From an uncultured Erysipelotrichaceae bacterium (GTDB taxonomy: Bacteria > Bacillota_I > Bacilli_A > Erysipelotrichales > Erysipelotrichaceae): DNA of 15,854 nucleotides. The notes beneath the pieces are model-generated. The model was not told the DNA's origin. It saw nothing but the letters and a program-made list of their open reading frames with translations, and searched no databases. The DNA is taken from the NCBI GenBank assembly GCA_902796525.1, contig CADBPB010000018.1:1-15854 (forward strand), written 5' to 3'. Positions 6,911-13,809 of the stretch are shown one piece after another; the stretch's first letter is position 1, and every line of letters begins with the position of its first letter. A program made the position numbers and the translations under genes.

Positions 6911-8116
6911 ATGTCTAATTGTTTAGTTGCCCAGTCCGGCGGTCCGACCGCAGTCATCAATGCGACCATTGCCGGCGTAGTCAAAGCAAACCAGATGAAC
7001 CCATACTATGACAAAGTGTATGGCGGCCTGAACGGGATCGAAGGTATCCTGCAGGAGAGATTTGTCGATCTGACGGATATGTCGGATCTTGAAAACAATA
7101 TCCTGCGTCAGACGCCGTCCAGCGCCTTGGGTTCCTGCCGATACAAACTGAAGAGAGAGAATGTTCAGGATTTTGAAAAACTCTTCGAGATCCTGGAAAA
7201 ATATGATATCGAGACGATGTTCTATACAGGCGGAAACGATTCGATGGATACGGTCGCCGCTTTGTCGCAGTATGCCAGAGAGCACAATATCGAAGGCCAC
7301 CGTTTCGTCGGCTGCCCGAAGACCGTAGATAACGACCTGATGCATACCGACCACTGTCCGGGCTTTGCCAGCGCAGCAAAATTCATTTCGACGACTGCGT
7401 TGCATACCTGGCTGGATGTCAATGTCTATACCAGACAGGAAGTCTTCATTCTGGAAACGATGGGCCGCGATGCCGGCTGGCTTGCTGCCAGCGCCTGTCT
7501 GTCAGGCGTCGTCGATCTGGTGATCCTGCCGGAAGTCACGTTTGAAAAGGAAGTCTTCCTGGCGGAAGTAAGAAGATGCATCGAAGAAAAGAACAAGTGC
7601 TATGTTGTCGTATCCGAAGGATGCAAATATGCCGATGGCACTTATATTGCTGCAGGCGAGGCGAAAGGCGACGGCTTCGGTCACGCGATCCTCGGCGGTG
7701 CCGGCCAGGCGTTGAAACAGATGATTCTGGAAAGCGGCACGGCCGAAAGATGCAAAGTCCAGGATCTTTCGACTGCCCAGAGATGCTTCGCTTCAGGACA
7801 GTCTCTGGTCGATGTCACGGAGTCCTTTGAACTAGGCATGTCTGCCCATATGCATTCCGTTGACGGCAAGTTTACCGGCAAGATGGTCGGTATCAGACGC
7901 AAGGATCAGGAAGAATACGATGTCGATTTCATCACGATCGATGCAGATAAGGTAGCGAACTTCGTAAAATCCTTCCCGGCTGAATGGATACTTCCGAATT
8001 ACCGAGGCATCACGGAAGAAGCTTACAGGTATCTCCGTCCGCTGATCGTCGGTTCGCCGGTCGTCATCTATAATGACGGTATTCCGGCTTATGTCAAGCC
8101 ATATTATATGCGTTAA
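6911..8116 (+). CDS. pfp: 6-phosphofructokinase, pyrophosphate-dependent type
   Basis: 401 residues, longer than the roughly 320 of bacterial ATP-dependent PfkA. Phosphorylates fructose-6-phosphate, probably with pyrophosphate and therefore reversibly. Marks: QSGGPTAVINA at the N-terminus, GGNDSMDT (107-114) where ATP enzymes have GGDGS, PKTVDND (136-142) with the lysine typical of PPi users in place of Gly of ATP enzymes, and MGRDAGW (184-190). These two substitutions are the basis for calling PPi dependence; this is established for related enzymes but inferred here. AAGGAGG lies 8 bases before the ATG. A TATGATAAAAT stretch at 6876-6886 could supply a -10 box but no good -35 is seen. The gene ends in a clear terminator. 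Confidence 0.88.
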   Translation: MSNCLVAQSGGPTAVINATIAGVVKANQMNPYYDKVYGGLNGIEGILQERFVDLTDMSDLENNILRQTPSSALGSCRYKLKRENVQDFEKLFEILEKYDIETMFYTGGNDSMDTVAALSQYAREHNIEGHRFVGCPKTVDNDLMHTDHCPGFASAAKFISTTALHTWLDVNVYTRQEVFILETMGRDAGWLAASACLSGVVDLVILPEVTFEKEVFLAEVRRCIEEKNKCYVVVSEGCKYADGTYIAAGEAKGDGFGHAILGGAGQALKQMILESGTAERCKVQDLSTAQRCFASGQSLVDVTESFELGMSAHMHSVDGKFTGKMVGIRRKDQEEYDVDFITIDADKVANFVKSFPAEWILPNYRGITEEAYRYLRPLIVGSPVVIYNDGIPAYVKPYYMR

Positions 8117-8122
8117 TCATTG

Positions 8123-8145
8123 AAAGCGATCTTCGGATCGCTTTT
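8123..8145 (+). terminator. Intrinsic terminator after the phosphofructokinase gene
   Basis: AAAGCGATC (8123-8131), the stable TTCG tetraloop closed by C-G, and GATCGCTTT (8136-8144), followed by a short T/C run. Nine perfect base pairs, seven bases after the stop codon. Confidence 0.85.
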
Positions 8146-8157
8146 CATATGAGTGTC

Positions 8158-8220
8158 TATGAAAATGTTTTCAATCATATATGAAAACGTAAGTCATTTC
8201 ATGAAATTTTTACACGAAAT
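8158..8220. promoter_or_regulatory. Cluster of ATGAAA/TTTTCA dyads upstream of the liv leader promoter
   Basis: ATGAAA occurs at 8159, 8181 and 8201 (spacing 22 and 20 bases, about two helical turns). Reverse copies TTTTCA at 8168 and TTTCAT at 8197 create a dyad GTTTTCA...TGAAAAC (8167-8188) and a perfect palindrome ATTTCATGAAAT (8196-8207). This might be an operator for a transcriptional regulator of the liv operon or an AT-rich upstream promoter element. Low certainty. Confidence 0.3.
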
Positions 8221-8223
8221 TTA

Positions 8224-8256
8224 TTGAATTGTTTCTTAAGTGTGATAAACTAAATA
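8224..8256 (+). promoter_or_regulatory. Probable promoter of the liv leader transcript
   Basis: Best reading is TTGAAT (8224-8229), 16-base spacer, TAAACT (8246-8251); an alternative is TTGTTT (8229-8234), 16 bases, TAAATA (8251-8256). Neither is a strong match, but a promoter is expected between the upstream terminator (ending 8145) and the leader ORF (8278). Confidence 0.4.
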
Positions 8257-8277
8257 CATATAGGAAGGAGGTCGTTT

Positions 8278-8394
8278 ATGCAATCATTTTTTGAAAAACT
8301 GATCTCTTTTGTCGCTGAAAAGCTGGCTTTGATTATCGATCTGGTCGTCGTACTACCGGACTTAGGTGGTATCGTTATTATGACTTCCTGCTGA
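8278..8394 (+). CDS. Branched-chain amino-acid-rich leader peptide of the liv operon (attenuator ORF)
   Basis: 38 codons, preceded by AAGGAGG at a good distance, so it is almost certainly translated. Sixteen of 38 residues are Leu, Ile or Val, and residues 16-26 read LALIIDLVVVL, nine branched-chain residues out of eleven, including three consecutive Val codons and an infrequent CTA Leu codon. This composition resembles the IlvL/LeuL leader peptides of enterobacteria. The stop codon (8392-8394) ends three bases before RNA segment 2 of an attenuator, so a ribosome that finishes the peptide would cover that segment. The role proposed is sensing of Leu/Ile/Val-tRNA charging by ribosome stalling, not production of a working peptide. 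An alternative reading as a small hydrophobic membrane peptide or type I toxin is less well supported because the codon run coincides with the pairing segments. Confidence 0.75.
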   Translation: MQSFFEKLISFVAEKLALIIDLVVVLPDLGGIVIMTSC

Positions 8395-8471
8395 ATATCG
8401 ATAATAGAAAGCTGTTGAATCGTTACGTAGATGAGCTTGCTGTTATCGTGAAGCTCATCTTTTATTTTTGG
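8326..8471 (+). promoter_or_regulatory. Translation-coupled transcription attenuator controlling livJHMGF
   Basis: Three mutually exclusive RNA pairings can be drawn. Segment 1 (8326-8340, codons 17-21 of the leader peptide) pairs with segment 2 (8397-8412): nine plus five base pairs with a small internal loop. Segment 2 (8399-8413) pairs with segment 3 (8434-8448): nine pairs (one G-U), one A/G mismatch, then five pairs; this is the antiterminator, as it uses up AGCTT of the terminator 5' arm. Segment 3-4 is the terminator (8429-8460). A small hairpin (8351-8357 with 8365-8371) lies in the loop of 1:2. Model: shortage of charged Leu/Ile/Val tRNA stalls the ribosome over segment 1, 2:3 forms and transcription continues into livJ; with plenty, the ribosome reaches the stop codon and blocks segment 2, and the terminator forms. 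No T-box sequence is present here. Confidence 0.72.
8429..8471 (+). terminator. Intrinsic terminator of the liv leader (attenuator arm 3:4)
   Basis: AGATGAGCTT (8429-8438), a 12-base loop, AAGCTCATCT (8451-8460): ten perfect base pairs, followed by TTTATTTTTGG. It lies 57 bases before livJ and after only a 38-codon ORF, which is unexplained unless it is a regulated attenuator or ends a small independent transcript. Confidence 0.88.
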
Positions 8472-8488
8472 TAGATACAGATGATTCT

Positions 8489-8500
8489 GTTCTATAGAAC
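8489..8500. repeat. Perfect 12-base palindrome just before the livJ ribosome binding site
   Basis: GTTCTATAGAAC lies between the attenuator terminator and the livJ ribosome binding site. In RNA it could form only a four-pair stem with a four-base loop. A small operator, a processing site or chance are all possible. Confidence 0.3.
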
Positions 8501-8516
8501 GAAAGGAAAGATTGTT

Positions 8517-9689
8517 ATGAAAAAATTATTCGTAGTATTGCTCAGTGTATTGTGCGTACTGACACTTGCCGGATGCGGCAAATCCGGCAACGGGGGAGCT
8601 GATTCCGATGGAACAGTCACCGTCAAACTGGGCGGTTCCGGTCCGTTAAGCGGCGATGCCAAAGTCTATGGCGAAGCCGTGCGTAATGCGGCTCAGATCG
8701 CGGTCGACGAGATCAACGCTTCCGATTCAAAGATCAAATTCGATTTCCGTATGGAAGATGATGAAGCAAGCGGCGAGAAAGCCGACACTGCATATTCTAC
8801 TCTTTATGACTGGGGCATGCAGGTATCGCTGTTTACCGTCACTTCCGGTGCAGGCGCCGCTGTCGCTGCTTCCTATGATAAAGACAAGATCTTTGCCATC
8901 ACTCCGTCCGGATCTTCTACCGCTCTGGTATACACCGATTCCCAGAACTTCAAGGGAAATTTCCAGATGTGCTTCACTGATCCGAACCAGGGCGTAGCAG
9001 CTGCCGACTATCTGGCATCTTATTTTGGCGGCTATAAAGTAGCTATCATTTACAAGTCCGATGATGTATATTCTGCAGGCGTTTATGAGAAATTTGCAGC
9101 AGAAGCGGAAGCAAAGGGCGTTTCCGTTGTCTACGTTGGCGCATTTACCGATGATACCGGCACGGATTTCTCGACGCAGCTGACCGCCGCAAAAGACAAC
9201 AATGCCAACCTGGTCTTCCTGCCGATCTACTATCAGCCGGCATCACTGATCCTGAAACAGGCATTCGATATGGCTTACACGCCGATCTTCTTCGGTGTCG
9301 ACGGCATGGATGGTATCCTGACGCTGGAAGGTTTCGATACTTCTCTGGCAGAAGGTCTGTATCTTCTGACACCGTTCGCATCTGATGCGGATGATGCTCT
9401 GACAAAGACTTTCGTCTCTACGTATGAGAGCAAGTTCGGGGATACTCCGAACCAGTTCGCAGCCGATGCCTATGACTGCGTCTATGCGATCAAACAGGCT
9501 TTGGAAAACATGGGCTACGATGGCACGATGTCTACGGAAGAACTGTATGACGCGATGATCGCTCAGTTCACATCGATGACATTCAATGGTCTGACAGGCA
9601 ATGATATGACCTGGGCAGAAAACGGCGAAGTATCTAAAGCGCCTAAAGCTGTCATCATTATTGATGGCGTCTACGTATCTGCCGAATAA
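8517..9689 (+). CDS. livJ: Branched-chain amino-acid ABC transporter, substrate-binding lipoprotein
   Basis: 390 residues. The start at 8517 is chosen because MKKLFVVLLSVLCVLTLAGC is a typical lipoprotein signal (lipobox LAGC, lipidated C20) and GAAAGGAAAG precedes it; an in-frame ATG at 8481 would add an unlikely N-terminus. After a Gly/Ser linker comes a type I periplasmic-binding-protein fold (Peripla_BP_6): VKLGGSGPLSGDAKVYGEAVRNAAQIAVDEIN is the family's opening, followed by the ITPSGSS ligand-loop region and a second lobe with VFLPIYYQPASLILKQA and GVDGMDG. Anchored outside the membrane, it delivers Leu/Ile/Val or a similar amino acid to LivHM. The next gene is livH after a hairpin. Ligand is inferred from family and operon. 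Confidence 0.9.
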   Translation: MKKLFVVLLSVLCVLTLAGCGKSGNGGADSDGTVTVKLGGSGPLSGDAKVYGEAVRNAAQIAVDEINASDSKIKFDFRMEDDEASGEKADTAYSTLYDWGMQVSLFTVTSGAGAAVAASYDKDKIFAITPSGSSTALVYTDSQNFKGNFQMCFTDPNQGVAAADYLASYFGGYKVAIIYKSDDVYSAGVYEKFAAEAEAKGVSVVYVGAFTDDTGTDFSTQLTAAKDNNANLVFLPIYYQPASLILKQAFDMAYTPIFFGVDGMDGILTLEGFDTSLAEGLYLLTPFASDADDALTKTFVSTYESKFGDTPNQFAADAYDCVYAIKQALENMGYDGTMSTEELYDAMIAQFTSMTFNGLTGNDMTWAENGEVSKAPKAVIIIDGVYVSAE

Positions 9690-9701
9690 ACTGAGACAGA
9701 A

Positions 9702-9730
9702 AAAGGTTGCCGAATCTTTCGGCAACCTTT
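9702..9730 (+). terminator. Strong intercistronic hairpin between livJ and livH (partial terminator or mRNA stabiliser)
   Basis: AAAGGTTGCCGAA (9702-9714), loop TCT, TTCGGCAACCTTT (9718-9730): 13 perfect base pairs. The downstream T-run is interrupted (ATTCTATTG), so read-through into livH is expected. Such hairpins after the binding-protein gene are common in ABC transporter operons and let the binding protein be made in excess. Confidence 0.75.
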
Positions 9731-9752
9731 ATTCTATTGATATGAGGGGTAT

Positions 9753-10634
9753 ATGACTTTTCTTACTTATCTTATTTCAGGTTTGGCATTGGGCAGCGTC
9801 TATGCGATCATCGCTTTAGGTTATACGATGGTCTACGGGATCGCCAAGATGCTGAACTTTGCCCATGGCGATATCATCATGGCCGGAGGATATGCGGCTT
9901 TTTATGCGTATACGCGTTTCGGAATGCCTGCGGGATTGGCGATTTTATTTTCTATCCTGACTTGCACGATCCTCGGGGTGATCATCGAACGTCTTGCTTA
10001 TAAACCGCTCAGACAGGCGAGTTCTCTGTCTGTACTGATCACAGCGATCGGCGTGAGCTATTTTCTGCAGAACAGCGCACAGCTGATGTTCGGTTCCGAT
10101 ACCAAGATCTTTCCATCCATCCTGACGGAAGGTTCTTTCCGGTTTTTTGACGGGAAGCTTATCATTTCCTATCTGACGCTGATCACGATTTTCACATGCA
10201 TCGTCATCATGATCGGTTTGACGGCATTCATTAATAAGACAAAGATCGGCAAGGCTATGCGTGCCTGCGCGGAAGACAAAGGCGCAGCCCAGCTGATGGG
10301 CATAAATATCGACACGACGATTTCGATCACGTTTGCGATCGGTTCCGGTCTGGCCGCGATCGCCGCAGTTCTGCTTTGCTCGACCTATCCGTCGCTTTCG
10401 CCTACTTTAGGTTCCATGCCCGGTATCAAGGCGTTTACCGCGGCGGTATTCGGAGGCATCGGATCGATTCCCGGGGCGCTTTTAGGCGGGATCCTGCTGG
10501 GAATCATCGAGAACATGACAAAAGCTTATCTTTCAACGCAGTTGTCGGATGCGATCGTTTTCTCCGTTCTGATCATTGTTTTATTAATCAAACCGACGGG
10601 TCTGTTAGGCAAGAAAGAGAATGTGAAGGTGTAA
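9753..10634 (+). CDS. livH: Branched-chain amino-acid ABC transporter permease LivH
   Basis: 293 residues, standard LivH length, with about eight hydrophobic segments. Forms the membrane channel with LivM. Family marks: SGLALGSVYAIIALGYTMVYG at the N-terminus, MLNFAHGDIIMAGGYAA near 33-49, a KAMRACAEDKGAAQLMGI coupling-loop region (about 168-185) contacting the ATPases, and FGGIGSIPGALLGGILLGIIE near the end. The start has a GAGGGGT ribosome binding site and follows the livJ-livH hairpin. It ends one base before livM. Confidence 0.93.
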   Translation: MTFLTYLISGLALGSVYAIIALGYTMVYGIAKMLNFAHGDIIMAGGYAAFYAYTRFGMPAGLAILFSILTCTILGVIIERLAYKPLRQASSLSVLITAIGVSYFLQNSAQLMFGSDTKIFPSILTEGSFRFFDGKLIISYLTLITIFTCIVIMIGLTAFINKTKIGKAMRACAEDKGAAQLMGINIDTTISITFAIGSGLAAIAAVLLCSTYPSLSPTLGSMPGIKAFTAAVFGGIGSIPGALLGGILLGIIENMTKAYLSTQLSDAIVFSVLIIVLLIKPTGLLGKKENVKV

Positions 10635-10635
10635 G

Positions 10636-11694
10636 ATGAAAAAAATACTGGATAATCTTCTGCATCAGAAAAACCGCAGCAGAACCATCAGCTATGCCAT
10701 GATCATCGGAACCTATCTGATCATCGAGATCCTGATGCACAGCATCCGCATGAGCAGACTCTTCACCAGCATGCTGGTGCCGTGCTGCTGCTATATCGTT
10801 CTTGCGCTGTCGCTGAACCTTGTCGTCGGTTTTTCCGGCGAACTGTCTCTGGGGCATGCCGGTTTTATGGCGGTCGGCGCTTTTACGGCAATCATCGTTT
10901 CCGGCTTATGTGTCCAGATGATACCTGATCCGATCATCCGCTTGTTCATTTCTATCATTGCCGGAAGCATCGTTTCAGGAATCGCGGGACTTCTGGTCTC
11001 CGTGCCGGTTCTGAAACTCTCCGGTGACTATCTGGCGATCGTCACCCTGGCGTTCGGGCAGATCATCAAATCGCTGATCACGAATATCTACCTGGGTTTC
11101 GATCGGAACGGCATGCAGTTTTCGTTCGTAAACAACGAATTGAATCTCGAACAGGGCAGAATGCTTCTTTCAGGACCGATGGGAGCGACGGATACCGCAA
11201 AGATCTCCAACTTCAGCAGCGGCGTTCTTCTGATCCTAGCCACTTTATTTATCATCTATTCACTGATCGATTCCAAATATGGTCGCGCCATCATGGCAGC
11301 CAGAGATGATAGGATCGCGGCAGAATCGATCGGTATCGATATCCTGCGTTCCAAAACGCTTGCTTTCGTCACTTCAGCGATCCTGGCTGGCGCTGCAGGC
11401 GCCCTGTATGCGCTGAACTATTCGACTTTGCAGCCGGCCAAATTTGATTTCAATACTTCCATCTTGGCGCTTGTCTATGTGGTATTCGGCGGTTTAGGCA
11501 ATATCAATGGCACGATCATTGCTGCGACCGCACTATATGTATTGCCTGAGCTGTTACGGTCGCTGCAGGATTACCGCATGCTGATCTACGCAATCGTGCT
11601 GATCATTGTGATGCAGCTTGGCAGCAGTGCGAGACTGAAACGGTCTCTGGAACAGATCAGGAACCGTTTTGCCAGGAAAGGAGATGTCCGATGA
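10636..11694 (+). CDS. livM: Branched-chain amino-acid ABC transporter permease LivM
   Basis: 352 residues. Second membrane subunit, with about nine hydrophobic segments. Marks: ALSLNLVVGFSGELSLGHAGFMAVGAF (about 58-82), LSGDYLAIVTLAFGQI, the coupling-loop region YGRAIMAARDDRIAAESIGI (about 216-235) and VFGGLGNINGTIIAA. A basic N-terminus (KKILDNLLHQKNRSR) precedes the first helix. One base separates it from livH, and its last four bases overlap the livG start (ATGA), so translation of the transporter subunits is coupled. Confidence 0.92.
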   Translation: MKKILDNLLHQKNRSRTISYAMIIGTYLIIEILMHSIRMSRLFTSMLVPCCCYIVLALSLNLVVGFSGELSLGHAGFMAVGAFTAIIVSGLCVQMIPDPIIRLFISIIAGSIVSGIAGLLVSVPVLKLSGDYLAIVTLAFGQIIKSLITNIYLGFDRNGMQFSFVNNELNLEQGRMLLSGPMGATDTAKISNFSSGVLLILATLFIIYSLIDSKYGRAIMAARDDRIAAESIGIDILRSKTLAFVTSAILAGAAGALYALNYSTLQPAKFDFNTSILALVYVVFGGLGNINGTIIAATALYVLPELLRSLQDYRMLIYAIVLIIVMQLGSSARLKRSLEQIRNRFARKGDVR

Positions 11695-12455
11695 ATGCGC
11701 CTGTTTTGCAGATCAGAAATCTTGGTATCGACTTTGGCGGTCTGACTGCGGTCAACAATCTGAATATGGAAGTCCATGAACACGAGATCGTCGGACTGAT
11801 CGGACCGAATGGTGCCGGCAAGACCACGGTTTTCAATATGCTTACGAAAGTCTATGATCCTAGCAGAGGAACCATCCTCCTTAATGGCCAGGATATCGCC
11901 AGACTCGATACGGTGGCCGTAAACAAGGCGGGTGTCGCACGTACTTTCCAGAATATCCGTCTGTTCCGCAATCTGTCCGTATTGGACAATGTCAAAGCAG
12001 GCATGAACAATCAGTTCGTTTATTCCATTGCCGATATGCTTTTTCATACCAGAAAACGCCGAAGCAATGAAGAAACGATCGAAGAAGAAGCCTTGAAACT
12101 TCTTAGGATCTTCCATCTTGATGAACTTAAAGATACGGAAGCGGGCTCTTTGCCTTACGGCGCGCAACGGAAGCTGGAAATCGCCAGAGCTTTGGCCAGC
12201 GAACCGAAGCTGCTGCTGCTTGACGAACCTGCCGCTGGCATGAATCCGCAGGAAACGGAAGAACTGATGGATATGATACGCTTCGTTCGGGACAGTTTCG
12301 ATATCTGCATCCTGCTGATCGAACATGACATGAATCTGGTCATGAATATCTGCGAAAGGATCTATGTCCTGAATTATGGAATGCTGCTGGCGAAAGGAAG
12401 CCCTGAAGAGATCCGCAGCAACGATAAGGTCATCAAGGCTTATCTGGGAGATTAG
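11691..12455 (+). CDS. livG: Branched-chain amino-acid ABC transporter ATPase LivG
   Basis: 254 residues. Nucleotide-binding subunit on the cytoplasmic face. Walker A GPNGAGKT (38-45), Q-loop region RTFQNIRLF, ABC signature LPYGAQRKLEIARAL (about 154-168; the family often has LSYGxQR), Walker B LLLLDEPAAGMNP, and switch histidine in IEHDMN. Ends with the LivG-type KGSPEEIRSNDKVIKAYLG extension. A clear AAAGGAG lies upstream within livM. It pairs with LivF to form the heterodimeric motor. Confidence 0.94.
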   Translation: MNAPVLQIRNLGIDFGGLTAVNNLNMEVHEHEIVGLIGPNGAGKTTVFNMLTKVYDPSRGTILLNGQDIARLDTVAVNKAGVARTFQNIRLFRNLSVLDNVKAGMNNQFVYSIADMLFHTRKRRSNEETIEEEALKLLRIFHLDELKDTEAGSLPYGAQRKLEIARALASEPKLLLLDEPAAGMNPQETEELMDMIRFVRDSFDICILLIEHDMNLVMNICERIYVLNYGMLLAKGSPEEIRSNDKVIKAYLGD

Positions 12456-12457
12456 TT

Positions 12458-13162
12458 ATGCTGAAAGTCAATGATCTGGTTGTAAGATATGGAATGATCG
12501 AAGCGATCAAAGGGATCAGCTTCGAAGTTGATGACGGACAGATCGTCACTTTGATCGGTGCCAATGGCGCAGGGAAAACAACGACGATGCATACCATTTC
12601 CGGTCTTTTAAAGCCGTATTCCGGAGAGATTCTGCTGGATGATAGGGACATCTCGAAACTGCCTGCGCATAAGATCGTGGAACTGGGGATCGCCCAGTGT
12701 CCGGAACGCCGAAGGATCTTTGCTTCGCAATCGGTGGAAGACAATCTTCTGCTGGGAGCCTATACGCGTAAGGATAAAGAAGGAATCAGAGCAGATCTGG
12801 ATAAAGTCTACGATCTGTTTCCGCGTCTCAAAGAACGGACCGCGCAGCTGGGAGGGACGCTCTCGGGTGGAGAACAGCAGATGCTGGCGATGGGGCGTGC
12901 GCTTATGGCAAAGCCGAAAATCATGCTGCTGGATGAACCGAGCATGGGTCTGTCGCCCTTACTTGTCAAAGAAATATTCGCTATAATCAAAGATATAAAC
13001 GAACAGGGAGTCACGATACTCCTGGTGGAACAGAATGCCAAGATGGCTCTGGGCATTGCCGACAAAGCTTATGTCATCGAAACCGGCAAGATCGTCATGT
13101 CCGGAACAGGCAAAGAACTGCTCGAGAGCCCTGATGTCAGAAAAGCCTATTTAGGAGGATAG
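12458..13162 (+). CDS. livF: Branched-chain amino-acid ABC transporter ATPase LivF
   Basis: 234 residues, the usual LivF size. Walker A GANGAGKT (34-41), LPAHKIVELGIAQCPERRRIF as in other LivF proteins, ABC signature LSGGEQQMLAMGRAL (135-149), Walker B IMLLDEPSMGLSP, and VEQNA at the H-loop, where LivF proteins have Gln instead of His. Two bases separate it from livG; GGGAGA serves as ribosome binding site. Only two bases separate its stop from the next gene. Confidence 0.94.
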   Translation: MLKVNDLVVRYGMIEAIKGISFEVDDGQIVTLIGANGAGKTTTMHTISGLLKPYSGEILLDDRDISKLPAHKIVELGIAQCPERRRIFASQSVEDNLLLGAYTRKDKEGIRADLDKVYDLFPRLKERTAQLGGTLSGGEQQMLAMGRALMAKPKIMLLDEPSMGLSPLLVKEIFAIIKDINEQGVTILLVEQNAKMALGIADKAYVIETGKIVMSGTGKELLESPDVRKAYLGG

Positions 13163-13164
13163 TC

Positions 13165-13809
13165 ATGTACGTTAAAGACAATATGGTATCCAATCCGACC
13201 TGTATCGGAAAGGATCAGTCCGTTTCGGAAGCGATCGATATGATGTCGGAAAACGAGCTTCACAGAATACCTGTCGTCGATGAAAACAACAAGCTCATCG
13301 GTCTGATCACGCAAGGTGTCATCATGTTAAACACGCCGAGTCAGAACACTTCGCTATCCGTTTTTGAGTTGAATTATCTCTTGAACAAACTGACGGTCAA
13401 CGATATCATGATCAAAGATGTCGTGACGATCGGTAAGGATGCCTTGCTCGAAGAAGCCGCCACCAAGCTTAGAAAATATGATATCGGCTGCCTGCCTGTC
13501 GTCGAAGAAGACGGGACCCTGGTCGGCATCATCACGCATAACGACATCTTTACGGCGTTCATCGACCTTCTGGGATACAACCAGAAAGGGATACGTTATG
13601 TTCTTTCGATTCCCGAGGACCGTCCCGGTGTTTTGGAAGATATTGCCGCCGTTATGACAAAAGCGGACATTTCCATCTCCAATCTGGCTGTCTATCGCAA
13701 CAGCAGGGGGATCGAGGTCGTGGTCATCATTTACGGTCATGACGATGTGGAAGATAAACTGACTGCCGCAGGATATCGGGTCACCAGCAAGATCTTCTTA
13801 CATGAATAG
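13165..13809 (+). CDS. CBS-CBS-ACT domain protein (AcuB-like), last regulatory member of the liv operon
   Basis: 214 residues with two CBS motifs (about 7-60 and 77-133) and a C-terminal ACT domain (about 144-214, starting YVLSIPEDRPGVLEDIAAVM). CBS pairs usually bind adenine nucleotides and ACT domains usually bind amino acids. Size and layout match AcuB, first named in Bacillus for acetoin use. Its position two bases after livF, with GGAGG as ribosome binding site, suggests that it senses amino acid plus energy state for this transporter or for branched-chain metabolism; the target is unknown. It carries no DNA-binding or catalytic domain that I can see. Its end overlaps the following HAD gene by eight bases. 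Confidence 0.85.
   Translation: MYVKDNMVSNPTCIGKDQSVSEAIDMMSENELHRIPVVDENNKLIGLITQGVIMLNTPSQNTSLSVFELNYLLNKLTVNDIMIKDVVTIGKDALLEEAATKLRKYDIGCLPVVEEDGTLVGIITHNDIFTAFIDLLGYNQKGIRYVLSIPEDRPGVLEDIAAVMTKADISISNLAVYRNSRGIEVVVIIYGHDDVEDKLTAAGYRVTSKIFLHE

Noticed and set aside
8196..8210. CodY box overlapping the palindrome upstream of the liv leader
   Set aside because: The best alignment to the 15-base CodY consensus has about four mismatches and the wrong centre spacing (two bases instead of one), too weak to call without a matrix score.
8278..8394. The short hydrophobic ORF as a type I toxin
   Set aside because: No antisense RNA promoter is evident, the hydrophobic residues are almost only Leu/Ile/Val, and the ORF lines up with alternative pairings of the terminator just before a branched-chain transporter, which attenuation explains better.
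11586..12326. A 246-codon - strand frame opposite livM/livG
   Set aside because: It is a shadow of the highly conserved livG frame, with no family resemblance of its own.
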